Origin: a virus
DNA: 64,000 nucleotides
Reading direction: 5' to 3' (one strand)
IMG/VR virus record: IMGVR_UViG_3300044624_001039
Coordinates: 1 to 64,000 of that record
Shown piece after piece: positions 7,679 through 16,808 of the stretch. The translations under genes were made by a program, and so were the position numbers. The notes beneath the pieces are model-generated. The model was given only the letters and a program-made list of their open reading frames with translations, did no database searches and had not been told where the DNA came from. Each line of letters opens with the position of its first letter. The first letter of the stretch is position 1.

Positions 7679-8880
7679 ATTGCGGCTTTTGGTTGTAAAA
7701 TTTGCTCCTGATTAATATTTATCTTTCTAATGTTATTTTCACGGTATTTCTTTGTGTTATACATATGAGGCATCAAAACCTTCTCAATCTCTGTATGTAA
7801 TCCACGTGCACCAGTCTTTAATTTCATAGTGTTTTCGGCTAATTGTGAAATAGCATCTTCACTAAAATCCAACTCAATGTCATCTAAACTAAGCAAATAC
7901 TTATATTGGTCAATATAGTTATTTTTTACTTCAGTTAATACCTTAATCATTTCCTCTTTAGTTAGATTCTCTACGTTAACTGTAGTAGTAAATCGTCCAA
8001 TAAACTCAGGAATCATACCAAATCGTGTTAAATCATCAGGGGTAACCATAGACAAATCACCCTCTGTACGAACATCTTTAATATCTGCCCCAAAGCCAAT
8101 ACTAGTACCATTAACTCTATTGTTAACAATATCTTTTAATCCTACAAAAGCACCACCGGCAATGAATAAAATATTCTTAGTATTAATTTCCATCATATCA
8201 CCACCGGGATGTTTACGTCCGCCACCGGCTGGTATACGACATGTAGTACCTTCAACCATTTTCAATAATGCTTGTTGAACACCCTCTCCTGATACATCAC
8301 GGGTAATACTACTGCCTTCGCTTTTACGGGCAATTTTGTCAATCTCATCAACAAATACAATACCACGTTCTGCTAGTTTAATATCACCACCGGCAGCATT
8401 TAATAACATTGTAATCATGGATTCAACATCATCACCTACATACCCTGCTTCCGTTAAACTTGTAGCATCAGCAACAATAAAGGGCACTTCTAAATATTTT
8501 GCTACAGTCTTTGCTAGTAATGTTTTGCCAGATCCAGTAGGACCAACTAATAAAACATTACCCTTTTGTATCTCTAAATCTTTGGGAGGATTGTTAATAC
8601 GTTTATAATGATTAGCAATAGCTACACTAAGAACCATCTTAGCATTGTTTTGTCCAATAATATGTTGGTCTAGAAATTCCTTAATGGTTTCAGGATCAAA
8701 TCTAATATTAACTTTTTCAATCTTTTCTTCTTCAGGGTTTTTATCATCATGCATTAATTGAGTACATAACTCAATGCAATCACTACAGATGGCTACATCT
8801 TCCCCCACAATGAGTTTGTTTACTACGTCTTTATGATTACCGCAGAATGAACAATGGCTTAATTTTATTTCTGTTGACAT
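7675..8880 (-). CDS. clpX: Clp protease ATP-binding subunit ClpX
   Basis: 401 aa. N-terminal zinc-binding domain with C10/C13/C32/C35. Walker A is GPTGSGKT (about 113-120), Walker B is VFVDEID, pore loop 1 is GYVGDD, and the RKH loop GGRKHPGG is present. The ClpP-docking tripeptide IGF occurs in TSIGFGADI. All functional elements appear intact, so this should unfold substrates and dock with phage or host ClpP. It is coupled to bS21 downstream. Confidence 0.97.
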   Translation of the reverse strand: MSTEIKLSHCSFCGNHKDVVNKLIVGEDVAICSDCIELCTQLMHDDKNPEEEKIEKVNIRFDPETIKEFLDQHIIGQNNAKMVLSVAIANHYKRINNPPKDLEIQKGNVLLVGPTGSGKTLLAKTVAKYLEVPFIVADATSLTEAGYVGDDVESMITMLLNAAGGDIKLAERGIVFVDEIDKIARKSEGSSITRDVSGEGVQQALLKMVEGTTCRIPAGGGRKHPGGDMMEINTKNILFIAGGAFVGLKDIVNNRVNGTSIGFGADIKDVRTEGDLSMVTPDDLTRFGMIPEFIGRFTTTVNVENLTKEEMIKVLTEVKNNYIDQYKYLLSLDDIELDFSEDAISQLAENTMKLKTGARGLHTEIEKVLMPHMYNTKKYRENNIRKININQEQILQPKAAI

Positions 8881-8893
8881 ACTAATACTTATC

Positions 8894-9901
8894 TTAATTA
8901 TTTTTTACACACATTTTTTTAGGTACAACTGATAATTCAATTTTAGATAAATTTTGCATTATATTTGCTAATTTACTATTGTTTTGAATTTTCATCTCAA
9001 TCGTACTTTTCTCACCTGCTTTTGTATTAATACCGATATTAATTGTTTTTATATAGTTAATATCATAATAATCACCTGCTCTACGATGTAATTGTTTAGG
9101 TTTAAAACATTCACTATACTGTGTCCTATTATATAAATCTTTAATTTCCATATTAATTCTAACTTCATTCCAATTCATGATGGAATCAAGTATATTATTT
9201 GTAATAACAAATTCATTAAAATAGTATTTCTCAGATCCTACTCTGATTGTAGAAGGATATTGCTGTGCAAATCCTTTTTCTACTGTCCACAATGATGGCT
9301 TGCCGTCTGATACTAATCGTATTGCATCGTGGAACGATGCTATATAGTTAGGATTCCAGTTAAGTTCATACGGGATAGTTAATGTTATATTCCTATAGGC
9401 ATCCACCTTAATAACATAATCACTTTGTTTAATATCATATGCCCTTCTAGGATAATCATTTAATACACTAGCAAGTATCCTATCTCCGTTCTTTTTATTT
9501 TCTAAAAATGATTTATATTGATTATTGTGTTTAGCACCATCAAGATTTTTACTATCTTTACCTTTAGATAGAATCCTATCACTTAAGCTAAGTAATGATA
9601 ACTTAACATCTACTACCACTTGAACTTTATTACCAATAATTTCTTGTGAAATAATTTTATATTCATCAACAAAAGCTGAACTATATGCTAATATTTCATT
9701 TTTAATGAGTTTGTCATTGTATGATTCACGTTCACTAGCTATTACCACACCAACTTGATATTCAATAGCTTCTTTAAACGCATTGTGTTTGGCTTCTTCA
9801 TATGTGTTACCTATGCCGGTGCTACGAATATAGTTATCAGACTTAGAGGTAGAAGTACATGCGGTAAGTATAAAACATACCGTTAGTAGCAATAAACGCA
9901 T
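8894..9901 (-). CDS. Lipoprotein, 335 aa
   Basis: The signal peptide MRLLLLTVCFILTAC ends in a lipobox (LTAC), so an outer- or inner-membrane lipoprotein is expected. The mature part is a mixed alpha/beta protein with YEEAKHNAFKEAIEYQVG near the N-terminus, as in bacterial LPP20/FlgT-like proteins. It follows a second lipoprotein gene by 2 bases, so the pair is probably co-expressed. Possible role: cell-surface alteration during infection; inference only. Confidence 0.8.
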   Translation of the reverse strand: MRLLLLTVCFILTACTSTSKSDNYIRSTGIGNTYEEAKHNAFKEAIEYQVGVVIASERESYNDKLIKNEILAYSSAFVDEYKIISQEIIGNKVQVVVDVKLSLLSLSDRILSKGKDSKNLDGAKHNNQYKSFLENKKNGDRILASVLNDYPRRAYDIKQSDYVIKVDAYRNITLTIPYELNWNPNYIASFHDAIRLVSDGKPSLWTVEKGFAQQYPSTIRVGSEKYYFNEFVITNNILDSIMNWNEVRINMEIKDLYNRTQYSECFKPKQLHRRAGDYYDINYIKTINIGINTKAGEKSTIEMKIQNNSKLANIMQNLSKIELSVVPKKMCVKNN

Positions 9902-9903
9902 AA

Positions 9904-10539
9904 TCAGTTACCGAATTTTTTACGCAATTGATTAGAAACTTGTTCGGATTCTTTATCCCAACGAATAGTTACAGCAACTTCTTGCGCTCCGATAACTTCT
10001 TGTTTGATAACTTTAAATCCACGTAAAATACCCTGTGCATTGACACGAATGGTTTCGCTTAGTTGATATGCAGTATCGTTACTATTTTCACGCACAGAAT
10101 GATTAGTATCTTTTTCAGCATCACTATCACTCATTGCAACAACTTCACCGGTTGTTGTACGTGATTTCATCCGATCACTTGCTTTCTCAACATTTTTAGC
10201 AAAAGTAGTATTTACTCTTGTACTAGAAACATCTTCCTGAATAAAATTGCGAACATTAGCACGGGCCCTATCACCTGCACGAATCAATGCAGTTCGGCGA
10301 TTACTTTCAGTATTACCATTTGTACTTGCAGTACCTATTGCTTCAATACTAATAATAGTACAATTTGATTTGTTCAACGTATACCAACTACAATCAGTTT
10401 CAATACGGATAGTATCTTGTTTAAATGATGTGGATAGTTTTTGATTACGAACCTGTTCAAATTCTCCCTCACCACGTTTCATATTAGAACAGCCCACTAG
10501 TGAGATAGCAGATACCAATACCAATATTTTAAAATTCAT
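9904..10539 (-). CDS. Lipoprotein, 211 aa
   Basis: I place the start at MNFKILVLVSAISLVGCS: a lipobox (LVGC) follows a short hydrophobic stretch, GGAG lies upstream, and the promoter -10 (10570-10575) rules out the longer reading. The rest includes a helical RRTALIRAGDRARANVRNF segment and a C-terminal beta stretch AVTIRWD, similar in style to its neighbour. Paired with the 335-aa lipoprotein. Confidence 0.8.
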   Translation of the reverse strand: MNFKILVLVSAISLVGCSNMKRGEGEFEQVRNQKLSTSFKQDTIRIETDCSWYTLNKSNCTIISIEAIGTASTNGNTESNRRTALIRAGDRARANVRNFIQEDVSSTRVNTTFAKNVEKASDRMKSRTTTGEVVAMSDSDAEKDTNHSVRENSNDTAYQLSETIRVNAQGILRGFKVIKQEVIGAQEVAVTIRWDKESEQVSNQLRKKFGN

Positions 10540-10569
10540 TTCAATCTCCAATAAGTTTAAGATATGTAT

Positions 10570-10598
10570 ATAGTAACACAATATCTAATAATTGTCAA
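10570..10598 (-). promoter_or_regulatory. Sigma-70-like promoter of the lipoprotein pair
   Basis: TTGACA (10593-10598), 17-base spacer, TACTAT (10570-10575) on the minus strand, about 30 bases before the corrected ATG. Confidence 0.85.
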
Positions 10599-12149
10599 TT
10601 ATTTTTGGTTCTTTAGGTAAATTTCAATCTGTTCTCTTTCGTGATCCGACAACAAATCAAGGTCATATTCGCCCTTTTCTATCTTTTCAACCAAATATTT
10701 GATATATTTTTGGTTATATAAATAGGTATCTGATTGGCCCTTCTGAACCTCAATCCATTTATTTCCGTCATACTTATATACACGATTTGGTAATGCATCT
10801 ACTCGTACAAACAAATCACCCTTATTAGCTTCATTTGGAAACTTAATACCAAAGTTAGTGCTGATAGAACGTTGACTATCTGGTTTTAGCACGAATATAT
10901 CTGGACGTAAACTCTTTAGTGCATCTAATTGGTAATGCCTATCTTCAAATATTACATATCCACCTTCTAATTCCTTATAAGGTTTTTGTTGTTCCAATAC
11001 TATTTGTTCTGCTGTATCTTCTTCAACTTCTTTTGGTGCAACCATTGGTTTAGTATCAAAATGAACAAAAGGTTTAGTTAAGTATGGATGTTGTTCCAGT
11101 ATAGACTTTTCGGGTTCGGGTTTGGTAAATTCCCAATCAACATTGTCTATATTATCCTTCACATCACAATTTTTATTAGGACAGAAAGGACCTATTCCGG
11201 GTGCATCAATTAACTCAGTGCCACACATGTAACAATTAATAGGTTCTTTAGGAGATCCCGCCATTGCAATAATCTGTTTAACTTGTTCATCAGTCAACGG
11301 ACCATCATCTGGCTCATATGCAGGTTCTGTGACAGTGGGAGTCGTTGTTGGTTCAGTCCCTAGAGGGCTGTCACCCTCCTCTTTATCCCATTCTTTACTT
11401 GCGTTGGCGGCAAGTACAAGTGCAATAGCTAATGGGTCAAACACAATAACCAATAAGATAATAACCCAACGAACAGCAGATTCAAGCGTATTGTTATCAG
11501 CATCATCACCGTATATTAATGCGGCAATATATTTGATGGGACCTACCTCAGCTTCTATCTTACGATTTTCAGCCGCAATAGGTGCTCGTTCTTCATTTAG
11601 TTTAGCAATTTCTTTTTGTGCGTCACCAATATCTTTTTGTATTTTAGCACGTTCACCTGCTTGTTGTCTACGAATTTGAACAGCACGTTCAGCACTATTT
11701 TCACTATCACCGCGACTTAATCGTTGGTCAACTTGATTGTCCATTTGAGTTAATGCTTTTCGTGCTAACTCAATGTTATCTCTTTGTGTTTTTATCTTCT
11801 CGTCATACAATGCTAATTTAGCTTGACTATCACCTGAGGTAATACCTTGATCCATATGTGCTTTACTTAAAAAGCCAAAGATACCCATACTGGTTAATAA
11901 TGCTAGTGCAACAACAGCAGGTACTAGATATAATTTTAATAACCAACTAGTACGATACCAATATTTGCGTAGCCAAACAGTTGCGGTAATCTTTCCTACT
12001 TCTAGAATACCTCCCATAATAATAACAGGAATAACCGCACCTGCAAAGATAGCGGTTAACCCGATAATACTATACCAGGCTGCTACCGAACTAAGCGATA
12101 GTGCCACTAATAGTGTGAGATTTGAGAATGATAAAAATTTAAGGCGCAT
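10599..12149 (-). CDS. Membrane protein with coiled coil and zinc-binding tail
   Basis: 516 aa. Three hydrophobic segments lie in the first ~110 residues, then a long charged coiled coil (about 110-205, IKTQRDNIELARKAL...), then a further membrane segment (VRWVIILLVIVFDPLAIALVL, about 225-245). A cytoplasmic-type tail carries a four-Cys cluster (CYMCGTE ... CPNKNC). The tail also has a region for binding or wrapping (ISTNFGIKFP...). Function unknown; the architecture suggests a membrane scaffold in the infected cell. Confidence 0.75.
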   Translation of the reverse strand: MRLKFLSFSNLTLLVALSLSSVAAWYSIIGLTAIFAGAVIPVIIMGGILEVGKITATVWLRKYWYRTSWLLKLYLVPAVVALALLTSMGIFGFLSKAHMDQGITSGDSQAKLALYDEKIKTQRDNIELARKALTQMDNQVDQRLSRGDSENSAERAVQIRRQQAGERAKIQKDIGDAQKEIAKLNEERAPIAAENRKIEAEVGPIKYIAALIYGDDADNNTLESAVRWVIILLVIVFDPLAIALVLAANASKEWDKEEGDSPLGTEPTTTPTVTEPAYEPDDGPLTDEQVKQIIAMAGSPKEPINCYMCGTELIDAPGIGPFCPNKNCDVKDNIDNVDWEFTKPEPEKSILEQHPYLTKPFVHFDTKPMVAPKEVEEDTAEQIVLEQQKPYKELEGGYVIFEDRHYQLDALKSLRPDIFVLKPDSQRSISTNFGIKFPNEANKGDLFVRVDALPNRVYKYDGNKWIEVQKGQSDTYLYNQKYIKYLVEKIEKGEYDLDLLSDHEREQIEIYLKNQK

Positions 12150-12156
12150 CTAATAT

Positions 12157-12369
12157 TTAGTCTATAGTTACATCAAATAAATGACTATAATAGTTAAGAA
12201 ACTCAGCTACTGGTAAAACTAGTTTTTGAGGGATACTAGGACCGTGAGTAACATGATATGTAACTAAATAATCCCCACGATTCTCATCTGTTCTTTTTAC
12301 CTGTATTACTTCAATCTTGTTACCATCTTCAAAAACGTAGGATTGTCCTACTAGTGTATATGCATTCAT
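12157..12369 (-). CDS. Hypothetical small protein, 70 aa
   Basis: Beta-rich small protein (MNAYTLVGQSYVFEDGNKIE...) overlapping the stop of the 426-aa gene by 4 bases, so translationally coupled. No recognised family. Confidence 0.7.
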   Translation of the reverse strand: MNAYTLVGQSYVFEDGNKIEVIQVKRTDENRGDYLVTYHVTHGPSIPQKLVLPVAEFLNYYSHLFDVTID

Positions 12370-13646
12370 TTTGTATTATGGTACACGTCAAACTGCGACC
12401 ACTGACCTCTCCAGTTTTCATGTTCACTGTCCATTCCTTCATCTTCAAGCTCATCACCATCATATACTAATCGTGTGACAACACTTGTGCCCTCAACATC
12501 CCAGTTCAATACTTTAAGTTTCTTAGGTTCAAATACACCTTCAATAGTAGTTTGAATACAAGATCCCTTACCACCTTGTGTCCACATTAACCAATAACCT
12601 TTACCTAGATATTCTGGATATAGTTCTTCTACTTCTTCTGTAGCTTCCCAACGACTATCTTCTTCACCATGTGCCTCAATAAAGAATGAGTCTAAATCAC
12701 CTTCATAAATTGTTTCACCTTCACTATTCTCAATAGTCATGTGAGTATCATCTTGGTCAAATCCCCAGAATGAAATCTTATCTTGGTACTCATAGTAAGG
12801 TAAATCAAATCGTGCCGCTTTAGGAGTATTGTTATCATCGTAATCGTAGCTTTCATTAAGAGCATCACTCAAATCACTTTCGTGATCCTCATCACTCCAA
12901 TAATCATATTGTGCCTTCTTAATCTTACTTACACCAATCTCACGTGTGCGACCCCAGATGCGAATAGTATATGTATCTTCAGGATAACTTTCTTTCAAAG
13001 AACCATCATCTTCCCCTGGATTATCGAATGGCCATTTAGCAGGAGGATTAGTCAGTGATTCAAATTCACGCTTAAGTTCTTCCAAGCCTGCTTCCAAATC
13101 AGTTTCATCAACTAGTTCTTCATCTTCATCAGTGGCTTCTTTTTCTTTAGCCCAACGTGCGGTTCGTTCATCAGATTCTTGTTTATCTTTGATTCCGGCT
13201 TCTGTTAGTTCAGTGTCGCTATCACACATTGGGCAAATTTTCTTTGCTTCATCAAGGTCATTGCCATCATTATCTTGCCATGTCCAATCAGCATCATATG
13301 ATTGACCTACCCACTTACACTTAGTACACTTATGTGTTGGTTCTGGTGGAGTCGGATCACTGTGCCAACTAGATTCATCACCTAGTTCATATGTAACATC
13401 GTATCCACCCTTGCGGTCAGTCCAACAATCATCATATTGAAATTCCCATTCAATCTCTACATCATTCTCGTAGGCATCATTGATTACATCTTCATAATCA
13501 TATGTGCCGTCGGCAATACCATCCAGTATTACCTTAATCTCATCTTCTTCCTTATCAGGATAAATTTCACTTAATAGTGCTTCATCAAGTTCAATGGCGT
13601 ATTGTCTATCGTGTTGATGCCATTCGTGTTTAACTATTGTTACCAT
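12366..13646 (-). CDS. Very acidic zinc-ribbon protein, 426 aa
   Basis: Highly acidic (Asp/Glu-rich) with one CxxC...CxxC ribbon (CTKCKWVG ... CPMCDSD, about residues 102-143). The C-terminal half is beta-rich with many Trp. AAGGAGG lies before the ATG. Such acidic proteins can mimic DNA, but there is no direct evidence here. It is the last large gene of a coupled early cluster. Confidence 0.72.
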   Translation of the reverse strand: MVTIVKHEWHQHDRQYAIELDEALLSEIYPDKEEDEIKVILDGIADGTYDYEDVINDAYENDVEIEWEFQYDDCWTDRKGGYDVTYELGDESSWHSDPTPPEPTHKCTKCKWVGQSYDADWTWQDNDGNDLDEAKKICPMCDSDTELTEAGIKDKQESDERTARWAKEKEATDEDEELVDETDLEAGLEELKREFESLTNPPAKWPFDNPGEDDGSLKESYPEDTYTIRIWGRTREIGVSKIKKAQYDYWSDEDHESDLSDALNESYDYDDNNTPKAARFDLPYYEYQDKISFWGFDQDDTHMTIENSEGETIYEGDLDSFFIEAHGEEDSRWEATEEVEELYPEYLGKGYWLMWTQGGKGSCIQTTIEGVFEPKKLKVLNWDVEGTSVVTRLVYDGDELEDEGMDSEHENWRGQWSQFDVYHNTK

Positions 13647-13761
13647 TTTGTGCCTCCTTAGCGTTTTTCCAAATTGTTTTAACTATATCTACTACAGGAC
13701 GAACTATCCATCCGCCCCAAAATATACCACCTAAAAAATATAACCATTCATTGAACGTCAT
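13630..13761 (-). CDS. Small membrane protein, 43 aa
   Basis: MTFNEWLYFLGGIFWGGWIV followed by a basic/polar tail. One likely membrane helix (residues 6-20). Start and stop are both coupled: ATGA overlap with the 74-aa gene upstream, and its end overlaps the start of the 426-aa gene. These junctions support a real gene despite its size. Confidence 0.7.
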   Translation of the reverse strand: MTFNEWLYFLGGIFWGGWIVRPVVDIVKTIWKNAKEAQNGNNS

Positions 13762-13982
13762 TCTTCAACTCCGAAATGTTTACGCAATCTGTTGTACAAT
13801 TCATGTTGGTTGTATCCGTAACCATCATGGCGTATTGTTTCTTCACTGAGTCTGTTGCAACACTCGTTGATAATCAACTCGGCAAACTTTTCTTTGTCAA
13901 AGATCCAGCCTTCACCACTGTTAGATGTTGGCTCAATATAAGTTGTAGCTTGTTCAGCAAGTAGTTTAATTCGTTCGTTCAT
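13758..13982 (-). CDS. Small paralog-family protein (FDxEKFAELI type), 74 aa
   Basis: Contains FDKEKFAELIINECC and ends KHFGVEE. Similar small proteins occur at 17032-17259 (FDTEKFAELIVRECD, HFGVEE), 16809-17039 and 23846-24061. This is a family found repeatedly in T4-like phages without known function. It overlaps the DNA ligase stop by 4 bases. Confidence 0.78.
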   Translation of the reverse strand: MNERIKLLAEQATTYIEPTSNSGEGWIFDKEKFAELIINECCNRLSEETIRHDGYGYNQHELYNRLRKHFGVEE

Positions 13983-15328
13983 TTGTCATCCCTAAATCTA
14001 ACAAAGCGAGGGAAACGCAAACTATAAGTACCATCTTGGTTCTGTGTAATCACATCACACAAAACCTCAGCAGTTCTACCAATAACCAAATTACGGTTAG
14101 TCCAATAGTCATCTCTATCAGTGTCACTAAAGCCACTACCCACATTGACTGAAATTTCTTTTCCATCATCAACTCCATGACAAACTAATGCTCCTAATCT
14201 TCCTAAATTTCTACCAGTACCTTCTTCCACACCTACAACTTCTAAATCTACTGTTAGTGTAGGCTTCCATTTCATCCAATCTGTACTACGTTTGCAGATA
14301 TATGGAGCTTCTAATTCTTTAATCATAATGCCTTCAAATCCTGCATTGACATTATCCTTAGCATAACGCATCAATTGATCCTTACCGGCTGCTGTATCTA
14401 AATCAACCATGATATGCGGTAACAACTCTACACTAATCATTGTATCAACAACAGGGCGCATACTATCAAGCAATGCAATACGCTTACGCAGTTGTGCGTT
14501 CCAATGTCCTGCTCGGAAATCATCTAATGGAATAATATCAAAGATATTAAATACACTATCTTCTGCTTGAACGTTATCTTTCCTACGTGCTTGGCGCATA
14601 AGTTCTTGGAATGTATTGCCAATCACTTCACCATCTAACACAAATCCGTTAAACAAACTACGACCTTGATCGGTGCTCTTACAAGCACGAACAATCTTAA
14701 GAAAGTTATCCCTAACTTGTTGTTCAATGTGACCAAAGTTGTCAAACTGTTTTCCGTTACGACTGAAACAAATTGTTGTTATATCACCTGAATCACTAGG
14801 AATAACCATTAACAACACACGTACACCATCTAACTTAGGCTCAAGACGTTTCATGCCTTTCATCTCCGGGCGACCTTCACTGTTAGTAGCAAGTTGACAA
14901 CCAAAGATTGGAATCTCGTAAGCTGTTTTCTTACAAATCTTATTGATTGTTTTATCACTAATACCTGCACGTAAGTCTCTACGCAACACAGGTGCTAAGA
15001 ATGTATTCCATTCTTCACTATCAAATCGTTCAGCCATACTTTGAATAGCATCACGTGCGGCATGACCCGTCAATCTACGTTGACTAAGTTGTAGCATCAA
15101 CTCATTAAACTCTTCCCAGGGATTGTCTGCATTAGTAATACCAACTGTTTCTGGTACTTGACGAACACCAAACGTAACGTAAGGATTGTAGCATGCCTTC
15201 ACAAATGAAAGAAAAGTTATAGCGTTACTACTACCTAGGACACTTGACTCAAGCGCCTGTAAAATCACATCTTCTTTATGAAGGCGACTATCTGATTCGT
15301 TTAATTTATTAATCCAACTTGCTGACAT
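13979..15328 (-). CDS. ATP-dependent DNA ligase (T4 gp30-like)
   Basis: 449 aa. The adenylation motif EPKLDGVRV places the nucleophile at Lys165. Downstream motifs follow: DGEVIGNTF (motif III), GFEGIMIKELEAPY (motif IV) and DWMKWKP (motif V). The N-terminal ~160 residues are a helical DNA-binding domain as in T4 and eukaryotic-type ligases. It seals nicks in replication and repair, acting with the polymerase and 5'-3' exonuclease encoded here. Confidence 0.95.
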   Translation of the reverse strand: MSASWINKLNESDSRLHKEDVILQALESSVLGSSNAITFLSFVKACYNPYVTFGVRQVPETVGITNADNPWEEFNELMLQLSQRRLTGHAARDAIQSMAERFDSEEWNTFLAPVLRRDLRAGISDKTINKICKKTAYEIPIFGCQLATNSEGRPEMKGMKRLEPKLDGVRVLLMVIPSDSGDITTICFSRNGKQFDNFGHIEQQVRDNFLKIVRACKSTDQGRSLFNGFVLDGEVIGNTFQELMRQARRKDNVQAEDSVFNIFDIIPLDDFRAGHWNAQLRKRIALLDSMRPVVDTMISVELLPHIMVDLDTAAGKDQLMRYAKDNVNAGFEGIMIKELEAPYICKRSTDWMKWKPTLTVDLEVVGVEEGTGRNLGRLGALVCHGVDDGKEISVNVGSGFSDTDRDDYWTNRNLVIGRTAEVLCDVITQNQDGTYSLRFPRFVRFRDDK

Positions 15329-15331
15329 ATT

Positions 15332-15817
15332 TTATCCTGAGAATGGCCACGCTGTTGTTGCAACAAAAGGTGGACGGGGTTTAAGTTCTACTGTTTCAAT
15401 ACTCTCATTATACACGTCCTCATCTATTTTGTCAACAATATATGGACCCAAAATAGTGATACTTTCATAGTCAACTTGCCAATCATGTTCACTATCATAA
15501 AGCCATCCTGCACCACCATCTGCCCAAAGTTGTTCAATTTCTTCCTTTTCTTCTTCAGTAAAGCTATCATCAAATTCAAAATCTACTGCACATAGGTCCT
15601 CAAGTTCACATCCCCAACCAATTTCGGAATCTACAATATGTTCTTTGTCATCACTATATGGAAGTTCATCTTCATTTTCAACAAAGCCTTGACCCCAACG
15701 ATATGTTTCGGTTACATTCCAACTACGTATATTACCTTGCTCATCTTTGCTGTAAACATCATAAAATGCTTCAACTGATTTTTTATCTACAGGTCTAATA
15801 CGATATAATATAGCCAT
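15332..15817 (-). CDS. Acidic hypothetical protein, 161 aa
   Basis: Begins MAILYRIRPVDKKSVEAFYD; the middle is strongly acidic (DDSFTEEEKEEIEQLWADGG). No family recognised. It sits 3 bases upstream of the ligase, and its ribosome binding site lies within the end of the 37-aa gene. Confidence 0.7.
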   Translation of the reverse strand: MAILYRIRPVDKKSVEAFYDVYSKDEQGNIRSWNVTETYRWGQGFVENEDELPYSDDKEHIVDSEIGWGCELEDLCAVDFEFDDSFTEEEKEEIEQLWADGGAGWLYDSEHDWQVDYESITILGPYIVDKIDEDVYNESIETVELKPRPPFVATTAWPFSG

Positions 15818-15818
15818 A

Positions 15819-15932
15819 CTATTTTCCTTCTACAACGTAATATTTAGAATGAGGGTAAGTTACCAACAGCCACTCTAGCATCTCAGGGCTGTATGGTAAC
15901 TTGACTGACTGATATTTGTTTGTGATATACAT
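15819..15932 (-). CDS. Short ORF, 37 aa, with internal hairpin
   Basis: MYITNKYQSVKLPYSPEMLE... ending VVEGK. TAATG overlap at its start and a stop 1 base before the next ATG argue for translation. Its DNA also holds a large inverted repeat (15857-15902), so the stretch may act as an RNA structure instead of, or as well as, a gene. Confidence 0.6.
   Translation of the reverse strand: MYITNKYQSVKLPYSPEMLEWLLVTYPHSKYYVVEGK
15857..15902. other. Large imperfect inverted repeat
   Basis: AAGTTACC-a-ACAGCC pairs with GGCTGT-at-GGTAACTT: 8 + 6 paired bases with a small internal loop and a 15-base terminal loop. It is much stronger than other intragenic repeats in the window. Confidence 0.7.
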
Positions 15933-16360
15933 TACCAGCTACTGTTATAAAATACTTTAAAACCTAAGAATATTTCTGCCTTAGCATTAGTAACAAACTC
16001 AAGGTCTTGTTCATAGTAATGATTGTCTGCAGGATTACCAAAAAAGAAACCTTCTGTATCTGGAAGTTTACCGTCACGAATAGCACGTTCAAGGTTATCC
16101 AAATCATCCCATGTTAGTTCTAACTCAATGCCGTTGAATATAGGCCAACCGACACTTTGTCTTGGACGACCTTTACTAACCCAAAGTTGTTCCATCCATC
16201 CATGCAAATTAGGATGCTTCCGCCAATAAGCAAGTTCATGTGGCTTAGTAACTGTGTCACTTTCAAAATCATTTGTTGTTTCATCAAACTCTGCGTTATC
16301 GTAGAAGTCATTGTATTGCCCTTTTTTGCTGGCAACATAAGCATACATATCTAGTCCCAT
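15932..16360 (-). CDS. Phage protein with MGLDMYAY start, 142 aa
   Basis: The opening MGLDMYAYVASKKG is a recognisable start of a small phage and bacterial family of unknown function. Near the end, NHYYEQDLEFVTNAKAE is helix-forming. AAGGAGT precedes the ATG. Nothing indicates catalysis. Confidence 0.75.
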   Translation of the reverse strand: MGLDMYAYVASKKGQYNDFYDNAEFDETTNDFESDTVTKPHELAYWRKHPNLHGWMEQLWVSKGRPRQSVGWPIFNGIELELTWDDLDNLERAIRDGKLPDTEGFFFGNPADNHYYEQDLEFVTNAKAEIFLGFKVFYNSSW

Positions 16361-16369
16361 TATTACTCC

Positions 16370-16678
16370 TTAATTAAATTTCAAGTTAGATTCTGGATAC
16401 CAAAATCTAAAATATTCTATTGCTGTTTTTGTTAGAAAAAATTGATGTTGTAAGCCACTACTAGTAGAAAGCTTATATGACCAATTACTAGTCTGAATAT
16501 GTCTACCTATCTTTACATACGCATCAATGTCATTGGTGCGATTAAATGATTTTTCAAAAAATGTGAACAATTCTTTAAAATTGTTATCATTATCTGTTTC
16601 ACGACCAACCAATGTTATTTTCTTAGAAAACATAGTTGCTTTAGAATTACTACGTATATCATCTAAAATGTATCTCAT
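16370..16678 (-). CDS. Hypothetical protein, 102 aa
   Basis: MRYILDDIRSNSKATMFSKK... rich in aromatic and polar residues. Start overlaps the stop of the 42-aa gene (TAATG), implying coupling. Family unknown. Confidence 0.68.
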   Translation of the reverse strand: MRYILDDIRSNSKATMFSKKITLVGRETDNDNNFKELFTFFEKSFNRTNDIDAYVKIGRHIQTSNWSYKLSTSSGLQHQFFLTKTAIEYFRFWYPESNLKFN

Positions 16679-16806
16679 TATTTCACCTGTTCCGCAGTTA
16701 CCTGTTTAACTTTCTCAACACCATTATCAAGTAGTTTAGCAATACCACTAAAGCCTACAGTAGCAACAATGATGCCAAATACTGTTCCAATTAAAAAGTT
16801 CTTCAT
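16678..16806 (-). CDS. Small membrane protein, 42 aa
   Basis: MKNFLIGTVFGIIVATVGFS forms one membrane segment, followed by an amphipathic tail (LLDNGVEKVKQV). Near-adjacent to the upstream 76-aa gene and overlapping the next start by one base. A short phage membrane peptide of unknown role. Confidence 0.7.
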   Translation of the reverse strand: MKNFLIGTVFGIIVATVGFSGIAKLLDNGVEKVKQVTAEQVK

Positions 16807-16808
16807 TA

